A DNA stretch of 64,000 nt from Rhizobium sp. Root1212. GTDB lineage: Bacteria; Pseudomonadota; Alphaproteobacteria; Rhizobiales; Rhizobiaceae. The notes under the pieces are model-generated. The model was not told the origin of the DNA. It was given only the letters and a program-made list of their open reading frames with translations, and did not search any database. A program made the translations under genes and the position numbers. Below are positions 15,737 through 24,359 of this stretch, piece by piece (the stretch's first letter is position 1; every line of letters starts with the position of its first letter). The stretch is from contig NZ_LMDA01000026.1 of NCBI RefSeq assembly GCF_001424985.1, forward strand, positions 1 to 64,000, given 5' to 3'.

Positions 15737-17617
15737 ATGCAGATATCGACGAAACTGGGTGCGGTCACGCTCTTCCTGACGCTGCTGCTCGCCGGCGCGA
15801 TCCTGTCCACCTATCTCGTTCTCAACACCATGTCGGCCGCAATGGGCACCATCGTCGTTGACCGGCTGGTTCCCGCCGCAAGCCTCAAGAAGGTCGGCGA
15901 TCTCTATGCGGTCAATATCGTCGATACCGCCCACAAGGTGCGCAGCGGCGCGGTTTCCTGGGAGGACGGCTACCGGCTGAACACCGAGGCCGTCGCCGAG
16001 ATCCAGAAGATCTGGGACGCCTATGCTGCCACCTATCTCACGGATGAGGAGCGGGGCCTGGCAAAGCAGATGACGGAGGAAATGCACAAGCAGGCCGGTA
16101 GCATCAACGACCTGCTGGCGATCATGCAATCGAAGGATCAGGCGGCGCTCGATACCTATGTGCGGACGCGGCTCTATCCGACGATCGATCCCATCGGCGC
16201 CCATGTCTCCGCGCTGGTCGATCTGCAGATCCGCGTCGGCGAGGAGAAATTCGCCGATGCCAGCGCCGCGAAGGAACAGAACCTCATCCTGCTCATGATT
16301 TTCGGCGCCGTGGCGCTCACCATGGCCGGCATCTCCTTCTGGATCATCATTGCCGGCGTGTCGCGGCCGCTCCAGGCCATTACCCGGATCATGCAGACGC
16401 TGGCCGAGGGCGCCACGAATTTCGAGGTGCCGTTCCGCAGCCGCAAGGATGAGATCGGTCGGATCGCCGGAACGGTGGAAGTGTTCCGCCAGTCGGAAAT
16501 CGCCAAGGTGAGGCTGCAGCAGGAGGCTGAGGCCGCCCGTCTGCAGGCCGAGAAGGACCGCGTACGCCTGCAGGAAGAGGCCGAAGCAGCCGCCCAGAAA
16601 CGCCTGCTGCAGGCAACCTCCGGTCTTGCCGGCGGCCTGCGCCGCCTTGCCAATGGCGAGCTGAGCTTCGAGCTGACCGAACCCTTCGCGCCCGATTTCG
16701 AGCAGCTGCGCAGCGACCTGAACTCCGCCGTGGCCGAGCTTGGCCAGACGTTGCGCGCCGTCTCGCAGGCGGTCGACGAGATGGATACCGGCACCCGCGA
16801 AATCAGCATCGGCGCAGACCAGCTTTCCAAGCGCACGGAACAGCAGGCCGCCTCGCTGGAAGAGACCGCCGCCGCCCTCGACCAGATCACCGCCAACGTC
16901 GCCAACTCGACGCGCCGCGCCGAAGAGGCCCGCTCGGTCGCCGTCGAGGCGAACGGCAGCACGGTCCATTCCGGCAGCGTCGTCGCCAATGCCGTCGATG
17001 CCATGCAGCGCATCGAGCAATCGTCCAGCCAGATTTCGTCGATCATCGGCGTCATCGACGAAATTGCCTTCCAGACCAACCTGCTTGCGCTCAATGCCGG
17101 CGTCGAGGCGGCGCGGGCAGGGGAGGCTGGCAAAGGCTTTGCGGTCGTCGCGCAGGAGGTGCGTGAACTTGCCCAGCGCTCGGCGAAGGCCGCGAAGGAA
17201 ATCAAGGACCTGATCCGCAATTCGGAGATCGAGGTGAAGAGCGGCGTCAAGCTCGTCCGCGAGACCGGCGAGGCCTTGCAGGCGATCGGCGGCCATGTCG
17301 CGACGATCAACCAGCACATGGAAGCGATTGCCGTCTCGGCCCGCGAACAATCCGTCGGGCTCTCGGAAATCAACACCGCCGTCAACCAGATGGACCAGAC
17401 GACCCAGCAGAACGCCGCGATGGTGGAGGAAACCAATGCCGCCTCCGCCACGCTCGTCACCCAGGCCGACCGGCTGCGCGCTCTGATCGATCGCTTCTCG
17501 CTCGGCCAGGCCCCGCGCCAGCAACAGGCCCACGCCGCCGCGCCGCGTCCGGCGCAATCCCGCCCGCGCGTGGTGGGCAACACGGCGCTGAAGATGGAGA
17601 ACTGGGAGGAGTTCTGA
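15737..17617 (+). CDS. Methyl-accepting chemotaxis protein with C-terminal CheR/CheB tether
   Basis: A 626-aa chemoreceptor. An N-terminal membrane span (residues about 8-32) is followed by a roughly 150-residue periplasmic four-helix-bundle sensor, a second span (LILLMIFGAVALTMAGISFW), a HAMP domain, a short coiled-coil linker rich in Glu and Ala, and the signalling domain with the hairpin tip AGEAGKGFAVVAQEVRELAQ. The last five residues are NWEEF, matching the pentapeptide that recruits CheR and CheB for adaptation. The ligand is unknown. I chose the ATG at 15737 because the membrane span starts there; the open frame extends upstream without a plausible leader. A terminator follows. Confidence 0.92.
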   Translation: MQISTKLGAVTLFLTLLLAGAILSTYLVLNTMSAAMGTIVVDRLVPAASLKKVGDLYAVNIVDTAHKVRSGAVSWEDGYRLNTEAVAEIQKIWDAYAATYLTDEERGLAKQMTEEMHKQAGSINDLLAIMQSKDQAALDTYVRTRLYPTIDPIGAHVSALVDLQIRVGEEKFADASAAKEQNLILLMIFGAVALTMAGISFWIIIAGVSRPLQAITRIMQTLAEGATNFEVPFRSRKDEIGRIAGTVEVFRQSEIAKVRLQQEAEAARLQAEKDRVRLQEEAEAAAQKRLLQATSGLAGGLRRLANGELSFELTEPFAPDFEQLRSDLNSAVAELGQTLRAVSQAVDEMDTGTREISIGADQLSKRTEQQAASLEETAAALDQITANVANSTRRAEEARSVAVEANGSTVHSGSVVANAVDAMQRIEQSSSQISSIIGVIDEIAFQTNLLALNAGVEAARAGEAGKGFAVVAQEVRELAQRSAKAAKEIKDLIRNSEIEVKSGVKLVRETGEALQAIGGHVATINQHMEAIAVSAREQSVGLSEINTAVNQMDQTTQQNAAMVEETNAASATLVTQADRLRALIDRFSLGQAPRQQQAHAAAPRPAQSRPRVVGNTALKMENWEEF

Positions 17618-17641
17618 ACCCAGATTACGCAATGAACACAG

Positions 17642-17669
17642 GCCGCCCGGAGCGATCCGGGCGGCTTTT
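17642..17669 (+). terminator. Rho-independent terminator after the chemoreceptor gene
   Basis: A 10-bp perfect stem GCCGCCCGGA/TCCGGGCGGC with a GCGA loop is followed by TTTT, 24 bp after the stop codon. Confidence 0.85.
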
Positions 17670-17815
17670 GCGTGCGTGCGGAGGAAACGCCCATTCTCGT
17701 TTCGGCAACGCATCGTTGCGAAATCGGTCATGGACGGCAATGTCGGAAAATATAATCATGCGCGAAGGATGAGGGGCAGGACGCGACATGCGTGTGGCCA
17801 AAAGGGAGGACGAGC

Positions 17816-18895
17816 ATGAAAACGACCCGGCGTGACATCTTCAAGGCCATCGGCGGCGTTGCCGTTCTGGCCACGGCGGCTTCGCCGCTTCTGGCCAAGA
17901 CCGCGGCTGCGGCGGCCAAGAAGGATGGCGATCTGCTGAAAGTCAAGCTGCTGCTGAACGGCGGCATCTCCGGCCCGCATGCTTTCTTCTGCCTTGCCCA
18001 TGAGCGCGGTTATTTCAAGGAAGCGGGGCTGGATGTTGAGTTCTCGCCCGGCGACGGCGCGGCTTCCGTGGTGACGCTGATTGCCCAGCAGGGCTTCGAC
18101 GGCGGCTATGGCGACATGAACGCGCTGATCAAGCTTGCGGCTCTGCGGCCGAACGGCTGCCCGAAGGCGGTATTTGTCGCTTTCAACACCACGCCGCTGA
18201 CGATCGGCGTGCGCAAGGGCGGGCCGATCAAGACGGCGGCCGACCTCAAGGACAAGGTGATCATCGGCCATCCGATCGATGCGGCGATCGAGGCGTTTCC
18301 GCCCTATGCCAAGCTCGGCGGCATCGATCCCGACGATGTCCACATCCTGCGCTCCAATGCCAGCATGGCGGCCAATGCGAAGGAAGTTGTGGACGGTGAT
18401 GTCGACGGCGTCTTCGGCTTCGTCAACACCATCATCGCCGCCCTGCGCGGCATCGATATCGACGGGCGCGACAAGCTGGACTTCCTCGAATATCAGGACC
18501 TCGTGCCGGAATTCTACGGCAACGCCCTGATGATGAGCCCCGATTTCATCGCCAAGCATCCCGATGCGGTGAAGGGGCTGGTCGCGGCCGTCAATCGCGG
18601 CATCATCGAAACCTTCAAGGACCCGGATGCCGCCCTCGATGCGGTCGCGAAGATGGCGCCGAAATTCCGCCGCGAGGTCGATGGGCCGCGCATGATGGGC
18701 ACGCTGAAGGTGGAGATGGGGCACCCGGAAGGGGCGGTCCACGGCATCGGCGATGTCGATGACAACAGGATCGACCGCTCGATCAGCCTGATGGTCGATG
18801 CCTGCCGGCTGCCGCGCACGCCGAAGCCGGAAGACATCTTCACCCGCGAATTCCTCCCGCCGCTCGACGAGCGCGCCAAACCCGTCAAGCTGTAG
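17816..18895 (+). CDS. Tat-exported ABC substrate-binding protein, NMT1/SsuA-like, without a permease partner nearby
   Basis: A 359-aa binding protein. The N-terminus MKTTRRDIFKAIGG carries a twin-arginine motif, a hydrophobic stretch and an alanine-rich cleavage region near residues 30-35. The mature part (GPHAFFCLAHERGYFKEAGLDVEF) is the NMT1/THI5-like fold used for nitrate, sulfonates, thiamine precursors and aromatic acids. AGGGAGGA precedes the chosen ATG; an upstream in-frame start would disrupt the Tat signal. No permease or ATPase is adjacent, and terminators lie on both sides, so it is monocistronic and must use a distant transporter. The ligand is not predicted. Confidence 0.85.
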   Translation: MKTTRRDIFKAIGGVAVLATAASPLLAKTAAAAAKKDGDLLKVKLLLNGGISGPHAFFCLAHERGYFKEAGLDVEFSPGDGAASVVTLIAQQGFDGGYGDMNALIKLAALRPNGCPKAVFVAFNTTPLTIGVRKGGPIKTAADLKDKVIIGHPIDAAIEAFPPYAKLGGIDPDDVHILRSNASMAANAKEVVDGDVDGVFGFVNTIIAALRGIDIDGRDKLDFLEYQDLVPEFYGNALMMSPDFIAKHPDAVKGLVAAVNRGIIETFKDPDAALDAVAKMAPKFRREVDGPRMMGTLKVEMGHPEGAVHGIGDVDDNRIDRSISLMVDACRLPRTPKPEDIFTREFLPPLDERAKPVKL

Positions 18896-18917
18896 CGAGC
18901 GGGCTACGGCAAACTGG

Positions 18918-18951
18918 GCCGCGCAAGGGGAAACCCTTGCGCGGCTTTTTT
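18918..18951. terminator. Strong terminator between convergent genes
   Basis: A 12-bp perfect stem GCCGCGCAAGGG/CCCTTGCGCGGC with a GAAA tetraloop is followed by TTTTTT. It ends inside the stop codon of the convergent DMT transporter gene at 18950. Confidence 0.92.
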
Positions 18952-19855
18952 ATGTCCGGTTTGCGAGGACGACGCCGAGGGTGATGGCGCCGACGCCGAG
19001 TGCGATCGCCGGGGTGAGGATTTCGCCGAGCAGCGGAACCGCGCCGAGGCTGGCGAGCACCGGGGCAAGCGAGCCGATGACGGCACTGCGGGCCGGCCCG
19101 AGCTTGGCGATGGCGGTCGCATAAGAGAGCGTCGAGACGACGCCGACACCCAGACCCTGCACCAGCAGGAAGGGCATGGCCTCGTGCACGCCGAAATGGG
19201 TGGTCACCAGCCCGCAGGCGAAAAGTACCGACAGGATGACGAAGGACGGCAGCGTCACCAGCAGGGTGCAGCCGATGGCATCGAGCCCGGTGCGGCGCAG
19301 GCCGATCGTGTAGGCGCCCCACAGCAGGCTTGCGGTGAGCAGCATCGTCACGCCCCAGCCGATGCTGCCGTGGCCCGTCTGCGACTGGGCAAAGCCGAGC
19401 ACGGCGACGCCCGCAACGATGACGGCGAGACCGCCCATGCGCCGCAGGGGAATGCGGGTGCCGGTCAGCAGGAAGCCGACCAGCGCGACGGAAATCGGCA
19501 CGGTGCCGGCGATCAGGGCGCTGACATGGGCGGTGGAGGTGGCGGCCCCGCCGGCCGCGGCGATCCAGAAGAAGGGAAGCCCCGCGCCGGCAAACACCAT
19601 CAGCGCGTCGGTGAGGCTCACCCGGCGCAGCATGGCCCAGCGCGACGGGATGAAGGGCGCGAGCAACAGCGCGGGCGTGCCGTAGCGGATGAGCGCGACA
19701 TCGGCCGTAGAGAGCCCGGAAGCCCCCATCGCCCGGATCGACAGGGCAAAGCCCGCCCAGATGGTGACGGCCACCGCGATGGCCGCATAGCCGGTGAGCT
19801 TGCTCGACGAGGCCGGGGAGAAAAGGCCGGCGCCGGTTTCGGTGATCGTAGACAT
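18950..19855 (-). CDS. DMT-superfamily (EamA) membrane exporter
   Basis: A 301-aa inner-membrane protein with two EamA repeats and about ten hydrophobic spans (WAGFALSIRAMGASGLS in the first repeat, SLLWGAYTIGLRRTG in the second). Such proteins mostly export amino acids or metabolites. The ATG at 19855 follows AGAGGATG; the longer frame starts in the shared promoter. It is divergent from an Lrp/AsnC regulator, a common pairing for amino acid exporters controlled by their own substrate. Confidence 0.85.
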   Translation of the reverse strand: MSTITETGAGLFSPASSSKLTGYAAIAVAVTIWAGFALSIRAMGASGLSTADVALIRYGTPALLLAPFIPSRWAMLRRVSLTDALMVFAGAGLPFFWIAAAGGAATSTAHVSALIAGTVPISVALVGFLLTGTRIPLRRMGGLAVIVAGVAVLGFAQSQTGHGSIGWGVTMLLTASLLWGAYTIGLRRTGLDAIGCTLLVTLPSFVILSVLFACGLVTTHFGVHEAMPFLLVQGLGVGVVSTLSYATAIAKLGPARSAVIGSLAPVLASLGAVPLLGEILTPAIALGVGAITLGVVLANRT

Positions 19856-19934
19856 CGTGACATCCTCTGTTGTAAGCAAGATGACACGGGCAAAGAGGCA
19901 GGTTCTTGCGAAGATTGCCACTCGCCGCTTCAAA

Positions 19935-19953
19935 ATTGGCAGAATCTACCAAT
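19935..19953. promoter_or_regulatory. Candidate Lrp-type operator ATTGG-N9-CCAAT
   Basis: An inverted repeat in the 108-bp divergent gap, 11 bp upstream of the Lrp-type start codon. Its place between regulator and exporter suggests binding by the regulator; the short arms make this tentative. Confidence 0.35.
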
Positions 19954-19963
19954 CGGCGTGACA

Positions 19964-20419
19964 ATGGATGACAAAGACAGGCAGATCGTCGCGGCGTTGC
20001 AGGACAATGGCCGGCTGACGAACCAGGAGCTTTCCGAGCGGGTGAATCTCTCGCCATCACCCTGCCTGCGGCGGATGCGGCTGCTGGAGGAAAGCGGCGT
20101 CATCAAGGGCTATACCGCCGTCGTCGACGAGGCGACCTACGGGCTGCCGATCACCGCCTTCGTGCGCATCCGGCTGGAGCGCCACAGCCAGGCCGCCATC
20201 GCGGCCTTCGAGCGCAAGGTGCGCGATATCGATGCGATCATCGATTGCTATGTGATGACCGGGGATGCCGACTATCTGCTGCGGGTGCTCGTGGAAAGCC
20301 TGCAGGATTACGAGGTTTTCGTGCGCTCGCGGCTGCACATGATCGAGGGCATCGCCTCGATCGACACCAGCTTCGCCTATGGCACGGTCAAGCGGGCGAC
20401 CCGCTTTCCGAAAGTGTGA
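19964..20419 (+). CDS. Lrp/AsnC family transcriptional regulator
   Basis: A 151-aa regulator. Residues 1-60 form the winged HTH (DRQIVAALQDNGRLTNQELSE, LSPSPCLRRMRLLEESGVI), and the rest is an RAM effector/oligomer domain (DCYVMTGDADYLLRVLV, HMIEGIASIDTSFAYGTVK). It begins with ATG, MDDKDRQI, the usual length and start for the family. It probably controls the divergent DMT exporter in response to an amino acid. Confidence 0.9.
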   Translation: MDDKDRQIVAALQDNGRLTNQELSERVNLSPSPCLRRMRLLEESGVIKGYTAVVDEATYGLPITAFVRIRLERHSQAAIAAFERKVRDIDAIIDCYVMTGDADYLLRVLVESLQDYEVFVRSRLHMIEGIASIDTSFAYGTVKRATRFPKV

Positions 20420-20446
20420 GATCGGCGGCGGCCGCTTTTCCGGCCG

Positions 20447-21304
20447 TTATCCGCCGCGCATCTCCGTCAGCACGTCGGCCATGGTGCGGGCAAGGGCGCG
20501 GGCGGCGAGCGTCGGCTGTTTGTCGGCGTGGCGAATGGTCAGCGACGAGCCGGGGAGCGGCGGCAGGAAGCCGCCGGCCGGGGCGGCGCGGACGCCGCTG
20601 CCGATATCGCCTTCCGTCACCACAGCCACGGCAAGCCCGGCGCGCACCACGGCAAAGACGCCCTGCAGGCTGGTGCAGGTGACGATGCATTTCCAGGGCA
20701 TGCCGTTCTGCTCAAGTGCTGCAAGGGCAGCACCCCGATAGGCGCAGGGGCCGCGCACCAGCGCCAGCGGCACGATACCGTCCTCCGGCGGCACCCAGTT
20801 CGGCGCGGTGATCCAGACGAGGTTTTCGGTGCAGAGCACGTCGCTGTCCTGCGCCGCCGGCACGTCGCGGATGACGGCAAGATCGATGTTGCGCTGGCGC
20901 AGGTCACGCATCAGGTCGCTCGACAGACCGCCGCGGATCTCGACGCCGACGCGGGGCTTTTCCGACATGAATTTCTTCAGCGCCACGGTCAGCGGCACGA
21001 AGAGATAATGATCGTCCGGCACGCCGACGACCAGCGTGCCGCTCAGGAGATCGGGCTTGAAGCTCTGCTCCATCTCCTCGACGGAACGGACCACGCGGGT
21101 CGCATGCTCGATCAGCTCACGCCCGTCCGAGGTCAGGGTGCAGGTGCGGGTGGTGCGCTCGAACAGCTGCTTGCCGAGATGGGTTTCCAGCCGGGCGATC
21201 TTGTGGCTGACGGTCGATTGCGTGAGGTTCAGCCGTCCGGCAGCCTCCGAGAAGCTTTGCGTATCCGCAACCGTGAGAAAGCAGGTGAGCAGCGACGTAT
21301 CCAT
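20447..21304 (-). CDS. LysR family regulator of the thiazoline carboxylate/cysteine cluster
   Basis: A 285-aa LysR protein. The HTH is FSEAAGRLNLTQSTVSHKIARLE in residues 18-40 or so, followed by a periplasmic-binding-like effector domain (GTLVVGVPDDHYLF). It is transcribed away from the racemase gene at 21404 with a 99-bp gap that must contain both promoters. LysR proteins usually activate the divergent operon when a pathway intermediate binds. The likely inducer would be 2-aminothiazoline-4-carboxylate or N-carbamoylcysteine, by inference from the operon. Confidence 0.88.
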   Translation of the reverse strand: MDTSLLTCFLTVADTQSFSEAAGRLNLTQSTVSHKIARLETHLGKQLFERTTRTCTLTSDGRELIEHATRVVRSVEEMEQSFKPDLLSGTLVVGVPDDHYLFVPLTVALKKFMSEKPRVGVEIRGGLSSDLMRDLRQRNIDLAVIRDVPAAQDSDVLCTENLVWITAPNWVPPEDGIVPLALVRGPCAYRGAALAALEQNGMPWKCIVTCTSLQGVFAVVRAGLAVAVVTEGDIGSGVRAAPAGGFLPPLPGSSLTIRHADKQPTLAARALARTMADVLTEMRGG

Positions 21305-21403
21305 GCCGCCGACGATATATGAAGTTTATCGTTCAATCCATGGTCAAATATCGCTTCCATCGATTAGCCTTTTCGGTCAACCTGTCTGCAAGGGAGAAGA
21401 TGA

Positions 21404-22177
21404 ATGACGGATTCTGGATGGACGCGGCTCGACTGTGCGCTCGATGGCGGGCCGGCGGCCCGCGCCGCCATCGGCCTCGTCGTGTTGGCCAACGACACGG
21501 TCATCGAACCCGAGGTCCGGCGGTTTCTGCCGATGTCCGGCGTCGAGGTCTATTCCAGCCGCATTCCGATGGCGCGGGATGTCTCGCCGGAAAGCCTTGC
21601 GGCGATGGCCGAGGCGCTGCCGCGGGCGGTGGAACTGCTGCTGCCGGACGACCGGCTCGATGTCGTCGCCTTCGGCTGTACCTCGGGCTCGATGATCATC
21701 GGGCCGGAGCGGATCGCCGGGATTATCGAGACGGTGCGGCCGGGGGTGAAGGTGTGCGATCCGGTCTCGGCCAGCCTTACCGCCTTCGCAGCGCTCGGCG
21801 TGCGGCGCATCGGCCTCGTCACGCCCTATCGCGCCGAGGTCAATGCCCGCGTCGAGCGGTTCTTTTCCGGGAACGGCCTCGATATCGCCGCCCGCGCCAG
21901 CTTCGACCAGCAGAGCGATGTTTCCATCGCCCGCATTCGGGAGGACGATATCCTGCGGGCGGCCGTGGAGATCGGCCGGCAGGATGTCGAGGCGGTGTTT
22001 CTGTCCTGCACGGCGCTGCGCTGCTTCGGCATCATAGATGCCGTGGAGGCGGCGACGGGCAAGCCGGTGGTGACCAGCAATCAGGCGCTTGCCTGGCATG
22101 CGCTGCGCAAGGCGGGCGTGATGCAAACCGTGCCCGGTGCCGGGCGCCTTTGGATGCAACAGGAGAAACAGTCATGA
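21404..22177 (+). CDS. Asp/Glu/hydantoin racemase superfamily enzyme, proposed 2-aminothiazoline-4-carboxylate racemase
   Basis: A 257-aa cofactor-independent racemase/isomerase of the maleate isomerase/arylmalonate decarboxylase branch. Two cysteines placed for two-base catalysis are visible: Cys92 in FGCTSGSM and Cys202 in SCTALRC. The DL-ATC route described in Pseudomonas starts with racemisation of D- to L-2-aminothiazoline-4-carboxylate, and this gene is directly coupled (4-bp overlap) to the ATC hydrolase gene, so that reaction is the best guess. A maleate isomerase role is the main alternative. An AGGGAGAAG site precedes the ATG. Confidence 0.75.
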   Translation: MTDSGWTRLDCALDGGPAARAAIGLVVLANDTVIEPEVRRFLPMSGVEVYSSRIPMARDVSPESLAAMAEALPRAVELLLPDDRLDVVAFGCTSGSMIIGPERIAGIIETVRPGVKVCDPVSASLTAFAALGVRRIGLVTPYRAEVNARVERFFSGNGLDIAARASFDQQSDVSIARIREDDILRAAVEIGRQDVEAVFLSCTALRCFGIIDAVEAATGKPVVTSNQALAWHALRKAGVMQTVPGAGRLWMQQEKQS

Positions 22178-22701
22178 CGGATACCAGCGAACAGCCCGAT
22201 TCCAGCGCCGCGATGGACGGCGAAATCGGCATTCTCGCCCGCCGCAAGATCGAGGCCGGCATTATTGCGCCGATCTATGAGGAGATGCGCCGGCAGGTCG
22301 GCGAGGAGAAGGCGCAATCCATCCTCGATACCGCCATCCGCAAGGCGGCGATCAAGGCCGGCCAGGATTTCGCCGCCAAGACGCCCGGCGGCACGATGCT
22401 GCGCACCTTCCAGGAGTTGCAGGACCTCTGGACGCAGGACGACGCCCTCGTCATCGAGGTTACCAAGGCGACCGACGAGGAATTTCATTACAACGTCAAG
22501 CGCTGTCGATACGCCGAGACCTATCGCGAGATGGGTCTCGGCCATATCGGCCACCTGCTGTCGTGCAATCGCGACGGCGTGTTCTGCACCGGCTACGATC
22601 CGCGCATCACGCTGGAGCGCACCCAGACGGTGATGGAGGGCGCGTCCCATTGCGACTTCAAATACCGCTTCCACGAGACCCCGCAGGAGAGCGTGGAATG
22701 A
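22174..22701 (+). CDS. L-2-amino-thiazoline-4-carboxylic acid (ATC) hydrolase family protein
   Basis: A 175-aa protein matching the ATC hydrolase family in its core: FHYNVKRCRYAETYREMGL, LLSCNRDGVFCTGYDP and RTQTVMEGASHCDFKYRFH. Conserved Cys, His and Asp residues lie in these blocks. Family founders open the thiazoline ring of L-ATC to give N-carbamoyl-L-cysteine. The next gene encodes the enzyme that would act on that product. It overlaps both neighbours by ATGA, so three genes are translated as a unit. Confidence 0.85.
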   Translation: MTDTSEQPDSSAAMDGEIGILARRKIEAGIIAPIYEEMRRQVGEEKAQSILDTAIRKAAIKAGQDFAAKTPGGTMLRTFQELQDLWTQDDALVIEVTKATDEEFHYNVKRCRYAETYREMGLGHIGHLLSCNRDGVFCTGYDPRITLERTQTVMEGASHCDFKYRFHETPQESVE

Positions 22702-23924
22702 CGGCGACCCCGCTTTCGGTCGATGGCGACCGGCTGTGGGCCGACATCCTGTCGACCGCCCGCATCGGCGCCTATGGCGAAACCGGCATGAACCGGCTGG
22801 CGCTCAGTGCCTCCGACGGCGAGGTGCGCGGCTGGTTTGAGGCGGAATGCCGGGCGCTCGGCTGCACCGTCGAGGTCGATGCCATCGGCAATATGTTTGC
22901 GATCTTGCCCGGCACCGAGCCCGGCCTTGCCGCCATCGCCGTCGGCAGCCATCTCGATACCCAGCCGGCCGGCGGGCGTTTCGATGGCATTCTGGGCGTG
23001 CTGGCGGGGGTGGAAATCCTGCGGGTGCTGCATGCGTCCGGGGAGAGGCTGCGCCATCCGTTCACGGTGATCAACTGGACCAATGAGGAGGGCTCCCGCT
23101 TCTCACCGGCGATGATGGGTTCCGGGGTCTTCTGCGGCGTGCACGATATCGAGACCATTTATGCCCGCGCCGACAAGGAGGGCGTGACGGTGGGCGAGGC
23201 GCTGGAGGCGATCGGCTATCGCGGCCCGCATGCGCCGGGGCATCTGCCGATGGCGGCCTATCTGGAACTCCATATCGAGCAGGGGCCGGTGCTGGAGGCG
23301 GATGGCAGCGCGGTCGGCGTCCTCAGCGGCGTGCAGGGGCTGCGTTGGCTCGATGTCCGCATCCGCGGCACGGAGGCCCATGCGGGCGCTTTCCCGATGA
23401 ACCTGCGCGAGGATGCGCTGGTTTCGGCGGCAAAGGTCGTGCTGGCTACGCAAGCCGTTGCGCTGAACCATCCGCCGGGCGTCGCCACGGTGGGCTATAT
23501 CCATGCGGGGCCGAATTCGCGCAATGTCGTGCCGGGCGAGGTGCGCCTCGAAATCGACATGCGCCATCCCGAGGAGGAGGGGCTTGCGGCGATGGAGACG
23601 AAACTGACCGCCGAGATCGGCCGGCTCGTGCCGGGGGCGGAGGTTTCCGTCGTCTGGCGCAAGGCGCCGGTCGCCTTCGATGCAGCCCTGCGCGGGGCGA
23701 TCCGGCAGGAAGCGGAGGGGCTTTCGCTGTCCGCTATCGACATGGTCTCGGGCGCTGGCCACGATGCAGCCCATGTAGCCGGCAAGGTGCCGACGGCGAT
23801 GATCTTCATCCCCTCGCGCGAAGGCCTGTCGCACAATGAGCGCGAATATTCCTCCCCGCAGCAATGCGCAGATGGCGCGAACCTGCTATTGCGAAGTGTG
23901 CTTCGCGCCGACCAACTTTCCTGA
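22698..23924 (+). CDS. N-carbamoyl-L-amino acid amidohydrolase, M20 family; proposed N-carbamoyl-L-cysteine amidohydrolase
   Basis: A 408-aa zinc/manganese hydrolase of the M20 beta-ureidopropionase/hydantoinase group. Metal ligands are visible in GSHLDTQPAGGRFDG, NWTNEEGSRF and ELHIEQGPVLE, and the C-terminal GAGHDA and MIFIPSREGLSHNEREYS motifs are typical. It cleaves N-carbamoyl amino acids to the amino acid, CO2 and ammonia. Coupled by ATGA to the ATC hydrolase gene, it most plausibly gives L-cysteine. Allantoate amidohydrolase is in the same superfamily but no purine genes are nearby. Confidence 0.85.
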   Translation: MTATPLSVDGDRLWADILSTARIGAYGETGMNRLALSASDGEVRGWFEAECRALGCTVEVDAIGNMFAILPGTEPGLAAIAVGSHLDTQPAGGRFDGILGVLAGVEILRVLHASGERLRHPFTVINWTNEEGSRFSPAMMGSGVFCGVHDIETIYARADKEGVTVGEALEAIGYRGPHAPGHLPMAAYLELHIEQGPVLEADGSAVGVLSGVQGLRWLDVRIRGTEAHAGAFPMNLREDALVSAAKVVLATQAVALNHPPGVATVGYIHAGPNSRNVVPGEVRLEIDMRHPEEEGLAAMETKLTAEIGRLVPGAEVSVVWRKAPVAFDAALRGAIRQEAEGLSLSAIDMVSGAGHDAAHVAGKVPTAMIFIPSREGLSHNEREYSSPQQCADGANLLLRSVLRADQLS

Positions 23925-23943
23925 TCAACAACGGACCCGAACG

Positions 23944-24357
23944 ATGGCTTCCTCTTCCGACACCAAGACCGGCCTCAGCGCCGTCACGACCACCGATGCG
24001 CCGGCCGCCATCGGCCCCTATTCGCAGGCGATTGCGGTCAACGGACTGCTCTTCGTCTCCGGCCAGTTGCCGATCGATCCCGCCACCGGCGCTTTCGCCT
24101 CCGAAGATCCGGTCGAGCAGGCGCGCCAATGCCTGCGCAACATCGCGGCCATCGCCCGCGCCGCCGGCACGGATATCGCCCGCACCGTCAAGACCACCGT
24201 GCTGGTGCGCGACCTCTCGCGTTTTGCCGAGATCAACGCCGCTTACGGCGAATTCTTCTCCGCGCCCTATCCGGCTCGCGCCACCTTCGAGGTTTCCGGC
24301 CTGCCGAAGGATGCGCAGGTGGAGATCGAAGCCGTCATCGCGCTCGGTGAGGATTGA
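23944..24357 (+). CDS. RidA family (YjgF) enamine/imine deaminase
   Basis: A 137-aa RidA protein. [21 protein letters not shown] and the late [13 protein letters not shown] are conserved; the arginine in [13 protein letters not shown] corresponds to the substrate-binding Arg. RidA removes reactive 2-aminoacrylate released by PLP enzymes acting on serine or cysteine. It sits immediately before a PLP-dependent cysteine desulfhydrase-like gene (stop and start nearly touch), which gives a direct reason for its presence. Confidence 0.92.
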   Translation: MASSSDTKTGLSAVTTTDAPAAIGPYSQAIAVNGLLFVSGQLPIDPATGAFASEDPVEQARQCLRNIAAIARAAGTDIARTVKTTVLVRDLSRFAEINAAYGEFFSAPYPARATFEVSGLPKDAQVEIEAVIALGED

Positions 24358-24359
24358 GC

